A DNA stretch of 26,410 nt, from NCBI GenBank assembly GCA_040905925.1, contig JBBDQO010000088.1, positions 1-26,410 on the forward strand. The letters run 5' to 3'. Position 1 is the first letter of the stretch. Every line of letters starts with the position of its first letter. The stretch comes from JALYNX01 sp040905925 (lineage in GTDB: Bacteria > Actinomycetota > Acidimicrobiia > Spongiisociales > ZC4RG35). Position numbers and translations under genes: made by a program. Positions 1-5,875 of this stretch are shown here, in pieces. The notes under the pieces are model-generated. The model was given only the letters and a program-made list of their open reading frames with translations, was not told the DNA's origin and searched no databases.

Positions 1-1
1 G

Positions 2-34
2 CTCACTTCGTTCGCTGGGGGGAGAAACGCATGA
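2..34 (+). CDS. possible 3' end of upstream gene (secY expected)
   Basis: Reading from base 2 there is a short open frame that ends in TGA at 32-34, overlapping the adk ATG as ATGA. The visible peptide is only ten residues (LTSFAGGRNA), too short to identify. secY normally precedes adk in the spc operon, so this may be its C-terminus. That identification rests on gene order and the coupling overlap alone. Confidence 0.3.
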   Translation, partial: LTSFAGGRNA

Positions 35-624
35 GGCTCTTGTTTGTGGGCCCGCCTGGCGCGGGCAAGGGGACCCAGGCGAGCCGAGTGTCCCATGAAC
101 TCGGGGTTCCCCATGTCTCGACCGGGGAGATGTTCCGTGCCCATGCCGCCGCCGGGACCGAATTGGGGCGCAAGGTGCAGGCGATCATGGCGGCCGGGGA
201 GTATGTCCCCGACGAACTGACGGTGGCCATGCTCGAGGAGCGCCTGGCCGAGCCTGACGCCGAGCAAGGCTTCATACTCGACGGTTTTCCCAGAACCGAA
301 GGTCAGGTAGCTGCCCTCGACACTCTGATTGGTGAGGATGGTCTGGACGGGGTGGTGGTATTCGAGGTCGACGAGGACGAATTGGTCCAGCGTCTCCTGA
401 CGAGGGGGCGGGTTGATGACACCGAGGACACAATCCGATACAGGTTCCGGGTCTTTCGCGACCAGACCGCCCCCCTTCTCGCGATCTACGGGAGACGTGG
501 GCTGCTCGTTTCGATTGATGGCATGGGCGATATCGACGAGGTCACCGGGCGAATCCTCTCTGCGCTTGGGGCTTATGACTTGAGACCTGAAGCGATCATC
601 GAGGAATCGGAGATTCCTCAATGA
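31..624 (+). CDS. adk: adenylate kinase
   Basis: Adenylate kinase catalyses ATP + AMP <-> 2 ADP in the cytoplasm and keeps adenine nucleotides balanced. The 197-residue product opens with the P-loop GPPGAGKGT (residues 7-15), followed by the STGEMFRA AMP-binding segment, the DGFPRT motif, and RGRVDDTEDTIRYR. The last motif shows a short LID without the zinc-binding insertion of long-type enzymes, as is usual in actinobacteria. The C-terminus (LRPEAIIEESEIPQ) is a small extension past the usual end. A GGGGGAG ribosome site lies 6-7 bases before the ATG. The stop overlaps the map start (ATGA), so the two genes are probably translationally coupled at the end of the spc operon. Confidence 0.97.
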   Translation: MRLLFVGPPGAGKGTQASRVSHELGVPHVSTGEMFRAHAAAGTELGRKVQAIMAAGEYVPDELTVAMLEERLAEPDAEQGFILDGFPRTEGQVAALDTLIGEDGLDGVVVFEVDEDELVQRLLTRGRVDDTEDTIRYRFRVFRDQTAPLLAIYGRRGLLVSIDGMGDIDEVTGRILSALGAYDLRPEAIIEESEIPQ

Positions 625-1412
625 TCACCATCAAGAGCCGCCGCGAGTTCGCCAAGATGCAGAAGGCGGGCGCCACCGTGGCCGCGGTCCTCGAAGCAGT
701 TCGCGAGGCCGCTTCGCCTGGGGTGAGTCTCCTCGAGCTCGACGAGATCGGCGCGAGGATCGTCGCTGACCGGGGATGTGTCCCGTCGTTCCTCGGTTAC
801 AACGGCTATCCGAAGAATCTCTGTCTTTCCCCAAACGACGTGATTGTGCACGGCATCCCTAACGAGTACCGACTCGTGGAAGGCGACATTCTCTCGGTTG
901 ACGCCGGTGCCATCTTCGAGGGTTTTCACGGTGACGCCGCTTTCACCATGCCCATCGGAACGATCGATCAGGCCGCACGGAACCTGATCGAGGTCACCGA
1001 GCAGGCACTGTGGGCCGGGATCGCGTCTGTTCACAAGGGGGCTCATCTCGGCGACATCGGAGCTGCGGTATCGGCCGTCGGAGAGACCCACGGCTACGGG
1101 ATCGTCGAGGAGTACGTCGGTCATGGGATCGGCCGTCAGATGCACGAAGAACCGCAGGTTCCCAACTTCGGGACGCCGGGGCGCGGGCTCAAGTTGCGAA
1201 CCGGGATGGCCCTTTGCATCGAGCCCATGTTTAACCTGGGGGCACGGCACACCAGGGTGGACCAGGATGGTTGGACTGTTCGGACCGAGGACGGCTCCCT
1301 ATCGGCCCATTTCGAGCACACCGTATGCGTGACTCCGGATGGGGTCCAGGTGTTCACTGCCGCTCAAGAGCCGGTCGCGGTCGAATTTGAGCAGAGCGCG
1401 ACTCGTGGTTAG
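621..1412 (+). CDS. map: methionine aminopeptidase, type I
   Basis: This enzyme removes the N-terminal methionine from new proteins at the ribosome exit. The 263-residue product has the full type I pita-bread fold. All five metal ligands are visible: Asp94 and Asp105 (VDAGAIFEGFHGDAAFT), His167 (GHGIGR), Glu200 (CIEPMF) and Glu231 (FEHTVCVT). His77 and His174 are the expected substrate-contacting histidines. It has no N-terminal zinc-finger or SH3-binding extension, so it is the short housekeeping form. The ATG overlaps the adk stop by four bases. It is followed by a 189-bp gap instead of infA. Confidence 0.97.
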   Translation: MITIKSRREFAKMQKAGATVAAVLEAVREAASPGVSLLELDEIGARIVADRGCVPSFLGYNGYPKNLCLSPNDVIVHGIPNEYRLVEGDILSVDAGAIFEGFHGDAAFTMPIGTIDQAARNLIEVTEQALWAGIASVHKGAHLGDIGAAVSAVGETHGYGIVEEYVGHGIGRQMHEEPQVPNFGTPGRGLKLRTGMALCIEPMFNLGARHTRVDQDGWTVRTEDGSLSAHFEHTVCVTPDGVQVFTAAQEPVAVEFEQSATRG

Positions 1413-1487
1413 CATTGCGTGGTCTACCCGACCCGTCCGACGGGTTCGGAGATGCCCAGGACACGCAGTTCCCCTCCGATTTGCAGG

Positions 1488-1572
1488 CTAGGGGTCTGTT
1501 TGTGACCTGGGAAACACTCGCGCACGTCCCGGGGGTCAAACCCGGGCCCGGGGTCGGTTTCTCGGACCCTAG
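1488..1572 (+). repeat. GC-rich dyad region before rpmJ with GGGGTCAAACCCGG core
   Basis: The 189 bp between map and rpmJ (1413-1601) encode no recognisable protein or tRNA. The stretch contains CTAGGGGTC (1488-1496) paired with GACCCTAG (1565-1572). This encloses a G/C-only dyad, CCCGGG-GGTCAAA-CCCGGGCCCGGGG, at about 1528-1553. A smaller hairpin (CCCGTCCGACGGG) lies near 1431-1443. The core GGGGTCAAACCCGG at 1532-1545 resembles the centre of the two 45-bp hairpins at 6808-6852 and 12187-12231. It could be an internal terminator or promoter region for the rpmJ-rplQ genes, an autoregulatory mRNA site, or a degenerate copy of the repeat. No -10/-35 pair stands out. Confidence 0.4.
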
Positions 1573-1601
1573 GGCGCGACACCGAGATTTTGGAGTTGAT
1601 G

Positions 1602-1715
1602 ATGAAGGTTCGACCTTCCACCAAGAAGATGTGCGAGAAATGCCGGGTCATCCGGCGTCGCGGCCGCGTCTGGGTGATCTGCCCCAACCCCCGTCACAAG
1701 CAGCGGCAAGGGTGA
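1602..1715 (+). CDS. rpmJ: 50S ribosomal protein L36
   Basis: L36 is the smallest ribosomal protein of the large subunit. The 37-residue product has the canonical MKVRPSTKKMC start. The zinc ligands are C11, C14, C27 and H32 (MCEKC, ICPNPRH), so this is the zinc-binding (C+) form. It ends KQRQG. Starting at the ATG at 1602 gives the normal N-terminus; another ATG lies directly before it at 1599. A GGAG ribosome site is at 1592-1595. rpsM follows after 5 bp. The gene heads the alpha-operon segment here because infA is missing upstream. Confidence 0.95.
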   Translation: MKVRPSTKKMCEKCRVIRRRGRVWVICPNPRHKQRQG

Positions 1716-1720
1716 TCTGA

Positions 1721-2098
1721 GTGGCACGCATCGCAGGAGTTGACCTGCCCAGGGACAAACGGCTCGAGATCGGATTGACCTATATCTATGGGGTCGGCCT
1801 GACCCGTGCCCAGAAGATCTGCGCCGACACCGATGTCGATCCGAATACCCGAATCCGACAGTTGACCGACGATGAAGTGACCCGGATCCGCCGCTACATC
1901 GAGGCGACCTTTCAGGTGGAAGGTGACCTGCGTCGTGAAGTCCAACAGAACATAAAGAGAAAAATCGAGATCGGCAGCTACCAGGGGATCCGCCATCGTC
2001 GCGGGTTGCCCGTGCGCGGTCAGCGCACCCACACCAACGCCAGGAGCCGGAAAGGCCGCCGCGTTGCCATTGCCGGCAAGAAGAAGGTCACGAAGTAG
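1721..2098 (+). CDS. rpsM: 30S ribosomal protein S13
   Basis: S13 sits in the head of the small subunit and contacts the P-site tRNA and the large subunit. The 125-residue product begins MARIAGVDLPRDKRLEIGLTY and has the helix-two-turns-helix region with YIYGVGLTRAQKI. The C-terminal basic tail contains RHRRGLPVRGQRTHTNARSRKG, the family signature, and ends KKKVTK. It uses a GTG start, five bases after rpmJ. rpsK follows after 10 bp. The length is normal. Confidence 0.97.
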   Translation: MARIAGVDLPRDKRLEIGLTYIYGVGLTRAQKICADTDVDPNTRIRQLTDDEVTRIRRYIEATFQVEGDLRREVQQNIKRKIEIGSYQGIRHRRGLPVRGQRTHTNARSRKGRRVAIAGKKKVTK

Positions 2099-2108
2099 GA
2101 GTTTGTAG

Positions 2109-2504
2109 GTGGCGAAGCAGCAAGGAGCAAAGCGGGTACGGCGGCGAGAGCGCAAGAACATCTCGCACGGCCAGGCCCATATCAAGGCCAGCTTCAACAA
2201 CACGATCATCAACATCACCGACCAGACCGGGGCCACCGTCGCCTGGACTTCTGGCGGGTCGGTGGGGTTCAAGGGTTCGAGGAAGTCGACCCCCTATGCG
2301 GCCCAGGTGGCAGCCGAAGAAGCGGCCCGGCGGGCTGGTGAGCATGGAATCCGCAAGCTCGACGTGATCGTGAGTGGCGCCGGCTCCGGCCGTGACACCG
2401 CGGTCCGCACCCTGCAGAACATGGGCATGGAGGTCACCTGGGTTCGTGATGTGACTCCGATCCCACACAACGGTTGCCGGCCCAAGAAGCGGAGACGGGG
2501 CTGA
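2109..2504 (+). CDS. rpsK: 30S ribosomal protein S11
   Basis: S11 lies on the platform of the small subunit near the mRNA exit and the Shine-Dalgarno helix. The 131-residue product has the basic N-terminus MAKQQGAKRVRRRERKN, then GQAHIKASFNNTIINITD, and the signature VRDVTPIPHNGCRPKKRR at the C-terminus. The start is GTG with a weak GGAG/TAGG ribosome site overlapping the rpsM end. Its TGA overlaps the rpsD ATG by one base, so the two are probably coupled. Confidence 0.97.
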   Translation: MAKQQGAKRVRRRERKNISHGQAHIKASFNNTIINITDQTGATVAWTSGGSVGFKGSRKSTPYAAQVAAEEAARRAGEHGIRKLDVIVSGAGSGRDTAVRTLQNMGMEVTWVRDVTPIPHNGCRPKKRRRG

Positions 2505-3109
2505 TGGGTCGCTACACAGGTCCCCGCCACAAGGCGTGTCGTCGCGCTCGCACCCCCCTGTGCCAGTCGAAGCGCTGCCCGGTCGATCGACGGCCCTATC
2601 CGCCCGGCGATCATGGTCGCGGCCGAATCCGGGAGAGCGACTATCTGGTCCAGCTTCGCGAGAAGCAAAAGCTGCGCACGATGTACGGGGTCCTCGAGCG
2701 ACAATTCCGTCGCTATTACGAAGAAGCCGCCCGTCGTCCCGGCATCACCGGCGAGAACCTGCTCCGTCTCCTGGAGCAGCGTCTCGACAACGTCGTCTGG
2801 CGGTCCGGTCTCGCCGCAACCCGTCCCCAAGCCCGTCAGCTGGTGAATCACGGGCACTTCCGGGTCAATGGGAAGAAAGTCGACATCGCGTCCTATCAGG
2901 TCCGCCCGGGCGACATCGTCACCATCAAGGACAGGAGCAGGGACAGCATCGTCATTCAGCACGCCGTGGACACCCAGGGTCGTGAGGCCCCGGTCTGGCT
3001 CGAGGTCGACCTCGGTGAGCGCAAGGTGGCCGTGAAGGATCAGCCCAGACGGGACCAGATCGACACGGACATCAACGAACAGTTGATCGTCGAGCTCTAC
3101 TCGAAGTGA
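2504..3109 (+). CDS. rpsD: 30S ribosomal protein S4
   Basis: S4 is a primary 16S rRNA binding protein and a translational repressor of alpha operons in many bacteria. The 201-residue product begins MGRYTGPRHKACRRA; the open frame extends further upstream, but this start matches the family and overlaps the rpsK stop by one base. The S4 RNA-binding domain is at about residues 95-160 (TRPQARQLVNHGHFRVNGKKVDIASYQVRPGD). The N-terminal zinc site is unusual. His9, Cys12, Cys20 and Cys25 take the places of the usual four cysteines. The loop between the second and third ligands is about six residues shorter than in Thermus S4. Confidence 0.97.
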   Translation: MGRYTGPRHKACRRARTPLCQSKRCPVDRRPYPPGDHGRGRIRESDYLVQLREKQKLRTMYGVLERQFRRYYEEAARRPGITGENLLRLLEQRLDNVVWRSGLAATRPQARQLVNHGHFRVNGKKVDIASYQVRPGDIVTIKDRSRDSIVIQHAVDTQGREAPVWLEVDLGERKVAVKDQPRRDQIDTDINEQLIVELYSK

Positions 3110-3118
3110 GGTAATCCT

Positions 3119-4063
3119 TTGTTGATCGTTCAGCGTCCCCAGATCGAAGAGGAATCGATCTCAGATATCAGGTCCAAGATCGTGGTCGAGCCTTTGGAGC
3201 CCGGGTTCGGATACACCCTCGGCAATACCCTCCGTCGCACTCTGCTGTCCAGGATCCCCGGTGCAGCCGTCACCTCGATCCGGATCGAAGGAGTCGAGCA
3301 CGAGTTCTCGACCATCCCGGGTGTCGTCGAGGATGTTGTCGACATCATCCTCAACATCAAGCGGGTTGTTGTGCGCATGCAGGGGACCGACACCGAGGTG
3401 ATCCATCTCACGGCCAAAGGAGCCGGTGAGGTCAAGGCCGGTGATATCCGACTCCCCGCCGGCGTCGAGATCGTCAACCCTGACCTTCATATCGCAACCA
3501 TGAGCGCCAACGGGCGTCTGGAGATGGAGCTGACCGTTGCCCCCGGTGTCGGCTACCGGACCGCCGACTCCAATAAGGGCTCGGTCTCCACCATCGGTGT
3601 CATCCCTGTCGACTCGATCTTCTCCCCGGTTCGCAAGGTCTCCTACCGAGTCGAGAACACCCAGGTGGGCCAGATGACCAACTTCGACCGGCTGGTCCTC
3701 GATGTCGAGACCAACGGGGCGATCGATCCGGGTGAGGCAGTCTCTTCCGCCGGCAAGACCCTCCGCGAGCTGATGGGCCTTTTCGCCGACATCGGCGAGG
3801 GCCAGGGCCTCGAGCTCGGCGACGTGCAGACCGAGCATGCCGGTTTCCCGGAGAAAGAGCTGCCGATCGAAGCGCTCGATCTCTCCGAGCGGCCCCGCAA
3901 CTGTCTGCGACGCGCCCAGATCAAGACCGTGGGGGAGCTGATCGAGCGGACCTCCGATGACCTGTTGAATATCACCAACTTCGGTCAGAAGAGCCTCGAA
4001 GAGGTGACAGCCAAGCTCGACGAGCTCGGGCTGAGCCTGGCTGACGCTACCGGCGGTTCCTGA
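3119..4063 (+). CDS. rpoA: DNA-directed RNA polymerase alpha subunit
   Basis: Alpha dimerises to start RNA polymerase assembly, and its C-terminal domain contacts UP elements and activators. The 314-residue product has the N-terminal assembly domain (VEPLEPGFGYTLGNTLRRTLLSRIPG at residues 20-45, then the central insert ending near 225). After an acidic linker comes the helix-hairpin-helix C-terminal domain (about 258-310: LSERPRNCLRRAQIKTVGEL, NFGQKSLEEV). The start is TTG at 3119, with a second TTG directly after; GAGG at 3108-3111 is the ribosome site. The stop overlaps the rplQ ATG by one base. Confidence 0.97.
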   Translation: MLIVQRPQIEEESISDIRSKIVVEPLEPGFGYTLGNTLRRTLLSRIPGAAVTSIRIEGVEHEFSTIPGVVEDVVDIILNIKRVVVRMQGTDTEVIHLTAKGAGEVKAGDIRLPAGVEIVNPDLHIATMSANGRLEMELTVAPGVGYRTADSNKGSVSTIGVIPVDSIFSPVRKVSYRVENTQVGQMTNFDRLVLDVETNGAIDPGEAVSSAGKTLRELMGLFADIGEGQGLELGDVQTEHAGFPEKELPIEALDLSERPRNCLRRAQIKTVGELIERTSDDLLNITNFGQKSLEEVTAKLDELGLSLADATGGS

Positions 4064-4413
4064 TGCCTAGACCCCGCAAGGGCGCCCGGCTTGGTGGGTC
4101 GCCGTCTCATGAGCGCAAGCTTCTCGCCAACCTGGCGACCGATTTGTTCATGAACGAGAAGGTGACGACCACGCTGCCTCGGGCCAGAGCGGTGCGACCG
4201 CTGGCGGAGAAGCTGATCACCAAGGCGCGCAAAGGCGATCTTCACTCCAAACGGACGGTTCTCCGCACCATCCGCAACCGCGAAGCCGTGTCCAAGCTGT
4301 TCGACGATGTGGCTCCCCGTTACGTGGATCGCGCCGGTGGCTACACCCGAATCACAAAACTCGGCCCCCGTCGTGGAGATGGCGCCGAAGAGGCGATAAT
4401 CGAGCTCGTCTGA
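4063..4413 (+). CDS. rplQ: 50S ribosomal protein L17
   Basis: L17 binds domain III of 23S rRNA near the exit tunnel. The 116-residue product starts MPRPRKGARLGGSPSHERKLLANLATDLF and carries TTLPRARAVRPLAEKLITKARKGD, both strongly characteristic. It ends GAEEAIIELV. The ATG overlaps the rpoA stop (TGATG). It is the last gene of the alpha operon here. truA, often next in actinobacteria, lies about 3 kb downstream after inserted genes. Confidence 0.97.
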   Translation: MPRPRKGARLGGSPSHERKLLANLATDLFMNEKVTTTLPRARAVRPLAEKLITKARKGDLHSKRTVLRTIRNREAVSKLFDDVAPRYVDRAGGYTRITKLGPRRGDGAEEAIIELV

Positions 4414-4418
4414 CACCA

Positions 4419-4577
4419 TTGCCGGCCGACCTTGCCCGCTCAGCTCCGTGACGCAGGATGCTCGCGCCACTGGGGACTACCTGAGATTCAGTGTCTTAAC
4501 GGTTTCGACCTCGGGCAAACAGACGCCGGTCGGCCGGAGCTTCCGCCTCGTCCCAGCTGTATAACGTCGGCCGGCAA
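4419..4577. terminator. nested inverted repeats between convergent rplQ and membrane protein gene
   Basis: This 173-bp convergent gap holds a perfect 12-bp inverted repeat (TTGCCGGCCGAC at 4419-4430, GTCGGCCGGCAA at 4566-4577) and an extra inner copy, GTCGGCCGG, at 4529-4537. TTGCCCG at 4432-4438 also pairs with CGGGCAA at 4512-4518. So 4422-4438 can fold with 4512-4537 into a two-part stem (9 + 7 bp), or the outer copies can pair. No U-tract follows. It could act as a bidirectional terminator or as a 3' RNA structure; the call is inference. Confidence 0.35.
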
Positions 4578-4586
4578 GGAAGTCTC

Positions 4587-5479
4587 TTAGGCGAGCATCG
4601 CGAAGAGGACGCCGAGCAGAACCAGGACACCGCCGACGATGAGGGTCTGGGTCGGTGTCACCTTGGCCTTGAGGAGANNNNNNNNNNNNNNNNNNNNNNN
4701 NNNNNNNNNNNNNNNNNNNNNNNNNNNNNNNNNNNNNNNNNNNNNNNNNNNNNNNNNNNNNNNNNNNNNNNNNNNNNCAGGACACCGCCGACGATGAGGG
4801 TCTGGGTCGGTGTCACCTTGGCCTTGAGGAGACGAGCCGCAAGGACGACGTCGAGCATCGTCACGCCCCCCAGGACCAGGAGGACCACTCCTGCGATCAT
4901 CAGCAAGGTGGATACCAGGGTCGGGAAGATGATGGCGACGGCGAGAGACGCCAGGACCACCAGCGCTCCGCCTCGGGTGAACACCCAACTCGGAAGGTGA
5001 CTTCCGACCGCATTCTCCGCCCGCTCCAGAGTCCGGTCGATGGACCCCGGCTGCTTGGGCGGTTTCGTTTCATTGACCGCGGCCTGCTTCGTGGGCGCCG
5101 GAGCCTTCTCCAAAATGGGCTTGGGGGCCGCAGTTTCGGGGCGGGTTGCCGAGCGGGCAGGCGAAACATGTTTCGGGGCCCTGGCGAGAATGGGCAGCTT
5201 GAAGGGCTTGGGCAGGGACACCGCCAACTTCTTGCGACCGTTGAGACCCGCCGCCTCTTCGAAGGCCGCGCTGTCGCTGAATTGGAGGATCAGTTCCTCG
5301 CCTTCGGCTGAGACGTGAACACCTTCGACGCCCGGGGTGAGGTCGATGTCGACCAGAGCCCAGTTGCCGATTTCATGATCACCCGATGCCACCCGAAGAC
5401 GGCCGTCATCTATATCCACAGTTGCCGGAAGAGAACTGGTGTCACCGGGGACTTTTAGGGAAGCACTGAATTGGCCCAT
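4587..5479 (-). CDS. membrane protein with N-terminal PH-like domain, interrupted by scaffold gap
   Basis: The function is not recognised. If the duplicated 55 bp around the 100-N gap is collapsed, the reading frame is intact and encodes 245 residues, ending GVLFAMLA. Residues 1-95 look beta-rich and resemble a bacterial pleckstrin-homology-type domain. Residues 100-145 form a Pro/Ala/Lys-rich linker. Three hydrophobic segments follow (about 170-188, 190-215, 226-245), so it is probably an inner-membrane protein with a cytoplasmic sensor or binding domain. It lies 45 bp downstream of the DUF4190-like gene on the same strand. There is no Shine-Dalgarno site. A GATAAA box 7 nt before the ATG suggests a leaderless start overlapped by the dyad at 5480-5507. 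Confidence 0.7.
4623..4677. repeat. 55-bp perfect direct repeat, left copy (contig end)
   Basis: The 55 bp directly before the N run are identical to the 55 bp directly after it (4778-4832). Exact repetition right up to both edges is typical of two contigs that overlap by one assembly k-mer and were joined without merging. Confidence 0.85.
4678..4777. other. 100-N scaffold gap, probably false
   Basis: Exactly 100 unknown bases, the conventional size for a gap of unknown length. The flanks repeat the same 55 bp, and removing one copy plus the Ns restores a continuous open reading frame. The real sequence probably has no gap here. Confidence 0.9.
4778..4832. repeat. 55-bp perfect direct repeat, right copy (contig start)
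   Basis: Identical to 4623-4677. On the minus strand both encode LLKAKVTPTQTLIVGGVL, the same stretch of the same protein, which supports an assembly overlap and not a biological duplication. Confidence 0.85.
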
Positions 5480-5507
5480 GGGGTCATTTATCGGCAGATA
5501 TGACCCC
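5480..5507 (-). promoter_or_regulatory. GGGGTCAT...ATGACCCC dyad overlapping a -10 box
   Basis: A perfect 8-bp inverted repeat with a 12-bp centre abuts the start codon at 5479. On the minus strand the dyad spans the candidate -10 box GATAAA (5487-5492), seven bases before the ATG. This placement suits a repressor operator. As RNA it can also form a hairpin (GGGGTCA/TGACCCC plus TATC/GATA). GGGGTCATATC is identical to 11 bases of the hairpin at 6808-6852, so it may belong to the same repeat family. Confidence 0.45.
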
Positions 5508-5524
5508 GACTTGCGCGAAAAACG

Positions 5525-5806
5525 TCAGGATTCGAAGACTGAAAACGAGACGGAGAAGACGACGACGAGGAGAATCAAGGCGACGGCGATGACAACCAGC
5601 ACGGTACCCACAATCCCCAGGATCTTGGCCGCGTTTGCGGTGCCCCGGTTCTCGGGTGGCCGTCTTCCTGCGTCGATGGCCTGCATCTCCTTGTTGCCCA
5701 TCGACCATGCGAACGGACCCAGGACCGGACAGAGGACGATCCCCAGGATTCCCAACACAAGTGCGGTGGTCGCCTGGCTCGCTTCCGGGTAGGGGCGTTC
5801 GGTCAT
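5525..5806 (-). CDS. small DUF4190-like membrane protein
   Basis: The 93-residue product has a short cytoplasmic N-terminus (MTERPYPEASQAT). A first membrane segment, ALVLGILGIVLCPVLGPFAW (about 14-34), is followed by a polar loop (NKEMQAIDAGRRPPENRGTANAAK). A second segment, ILGIVGTVLVVIAVALILLVVVF, covers about 62-86. This two-helix layout, with LGILG...C...GP and AKILGIVGTVL, is typical of DUF4190 proteins, common in actinobacteria and of unknown function. The ATG at 5806 is chosen because GATAAT at 5813-5818 lies six bases upstream and there is no ribosome site, which suggests a leaderless transcript. The frame stays open upstream into antisense coaA, but that part is not protein-like. 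Confidence 0.8.
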   Translation of the reverse strand: MTERPYPEASQATTALVLGILGIVLCPVLGPFAWSMGNKEMQAIDAGRRPPENRGTANAAKILGIVGTVLVVIAVALILLVVVFSVSFSVFES

Positions 5807-5812
5807 GATTCG

Positions 5813-5818
5813 ATTATC
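5813..5818 (-). promoter_or_regulatory. -10 box for the DUF4190-like gene (leaderless)
   Basis: GATAAT on the minus strand, a near-consensus -10, ends six bases before the ATG at 5806. That would put transcription start at or next to the A of the start codon. No good -35 is visible at 17-18 bp. Confidence 0.45.
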
Positions 5819-5861
5819 GCACGCCGGTCCAGGTCGGTGTCGCCCAAAACGGCCTCGGTTG

Positions 5862-5867
5862 TAGCCT
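5862..5867 (+). promoter_or_regulatory. possible -10 box for coaA (leaderless)
   Basis: TAGCCT ends eight bases before the GTG at 5876 and no Shine-Dalgarno site is present, so coaA may also be translated from a leaderless mRNA. The -35 region is weak. Confidence 0.3.
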
Positions 5868-5875
5868 GATCCGAC

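Noticed and set aside
1413..1601. A tRNA or CRISPR-like repeat in the map-rpmJ gap
   Set aside because: No cloverleaf, T-loop or CCA-end pattern and no regularly spaced repeats; the repeats are GC dyads only.
1415..1720. A 101-codon plus-strand frame covering the place where infA should be
   Set aside because: The peptide does not resemble IF-1, and its end overlaps rpmJ in another frame.
4587..5479. A frameshifted or duplicated pseudogene at the N run
   Set aside because: The apparent duplication is exactly the 55-bp contig overlap; removing it restores one intact frame.
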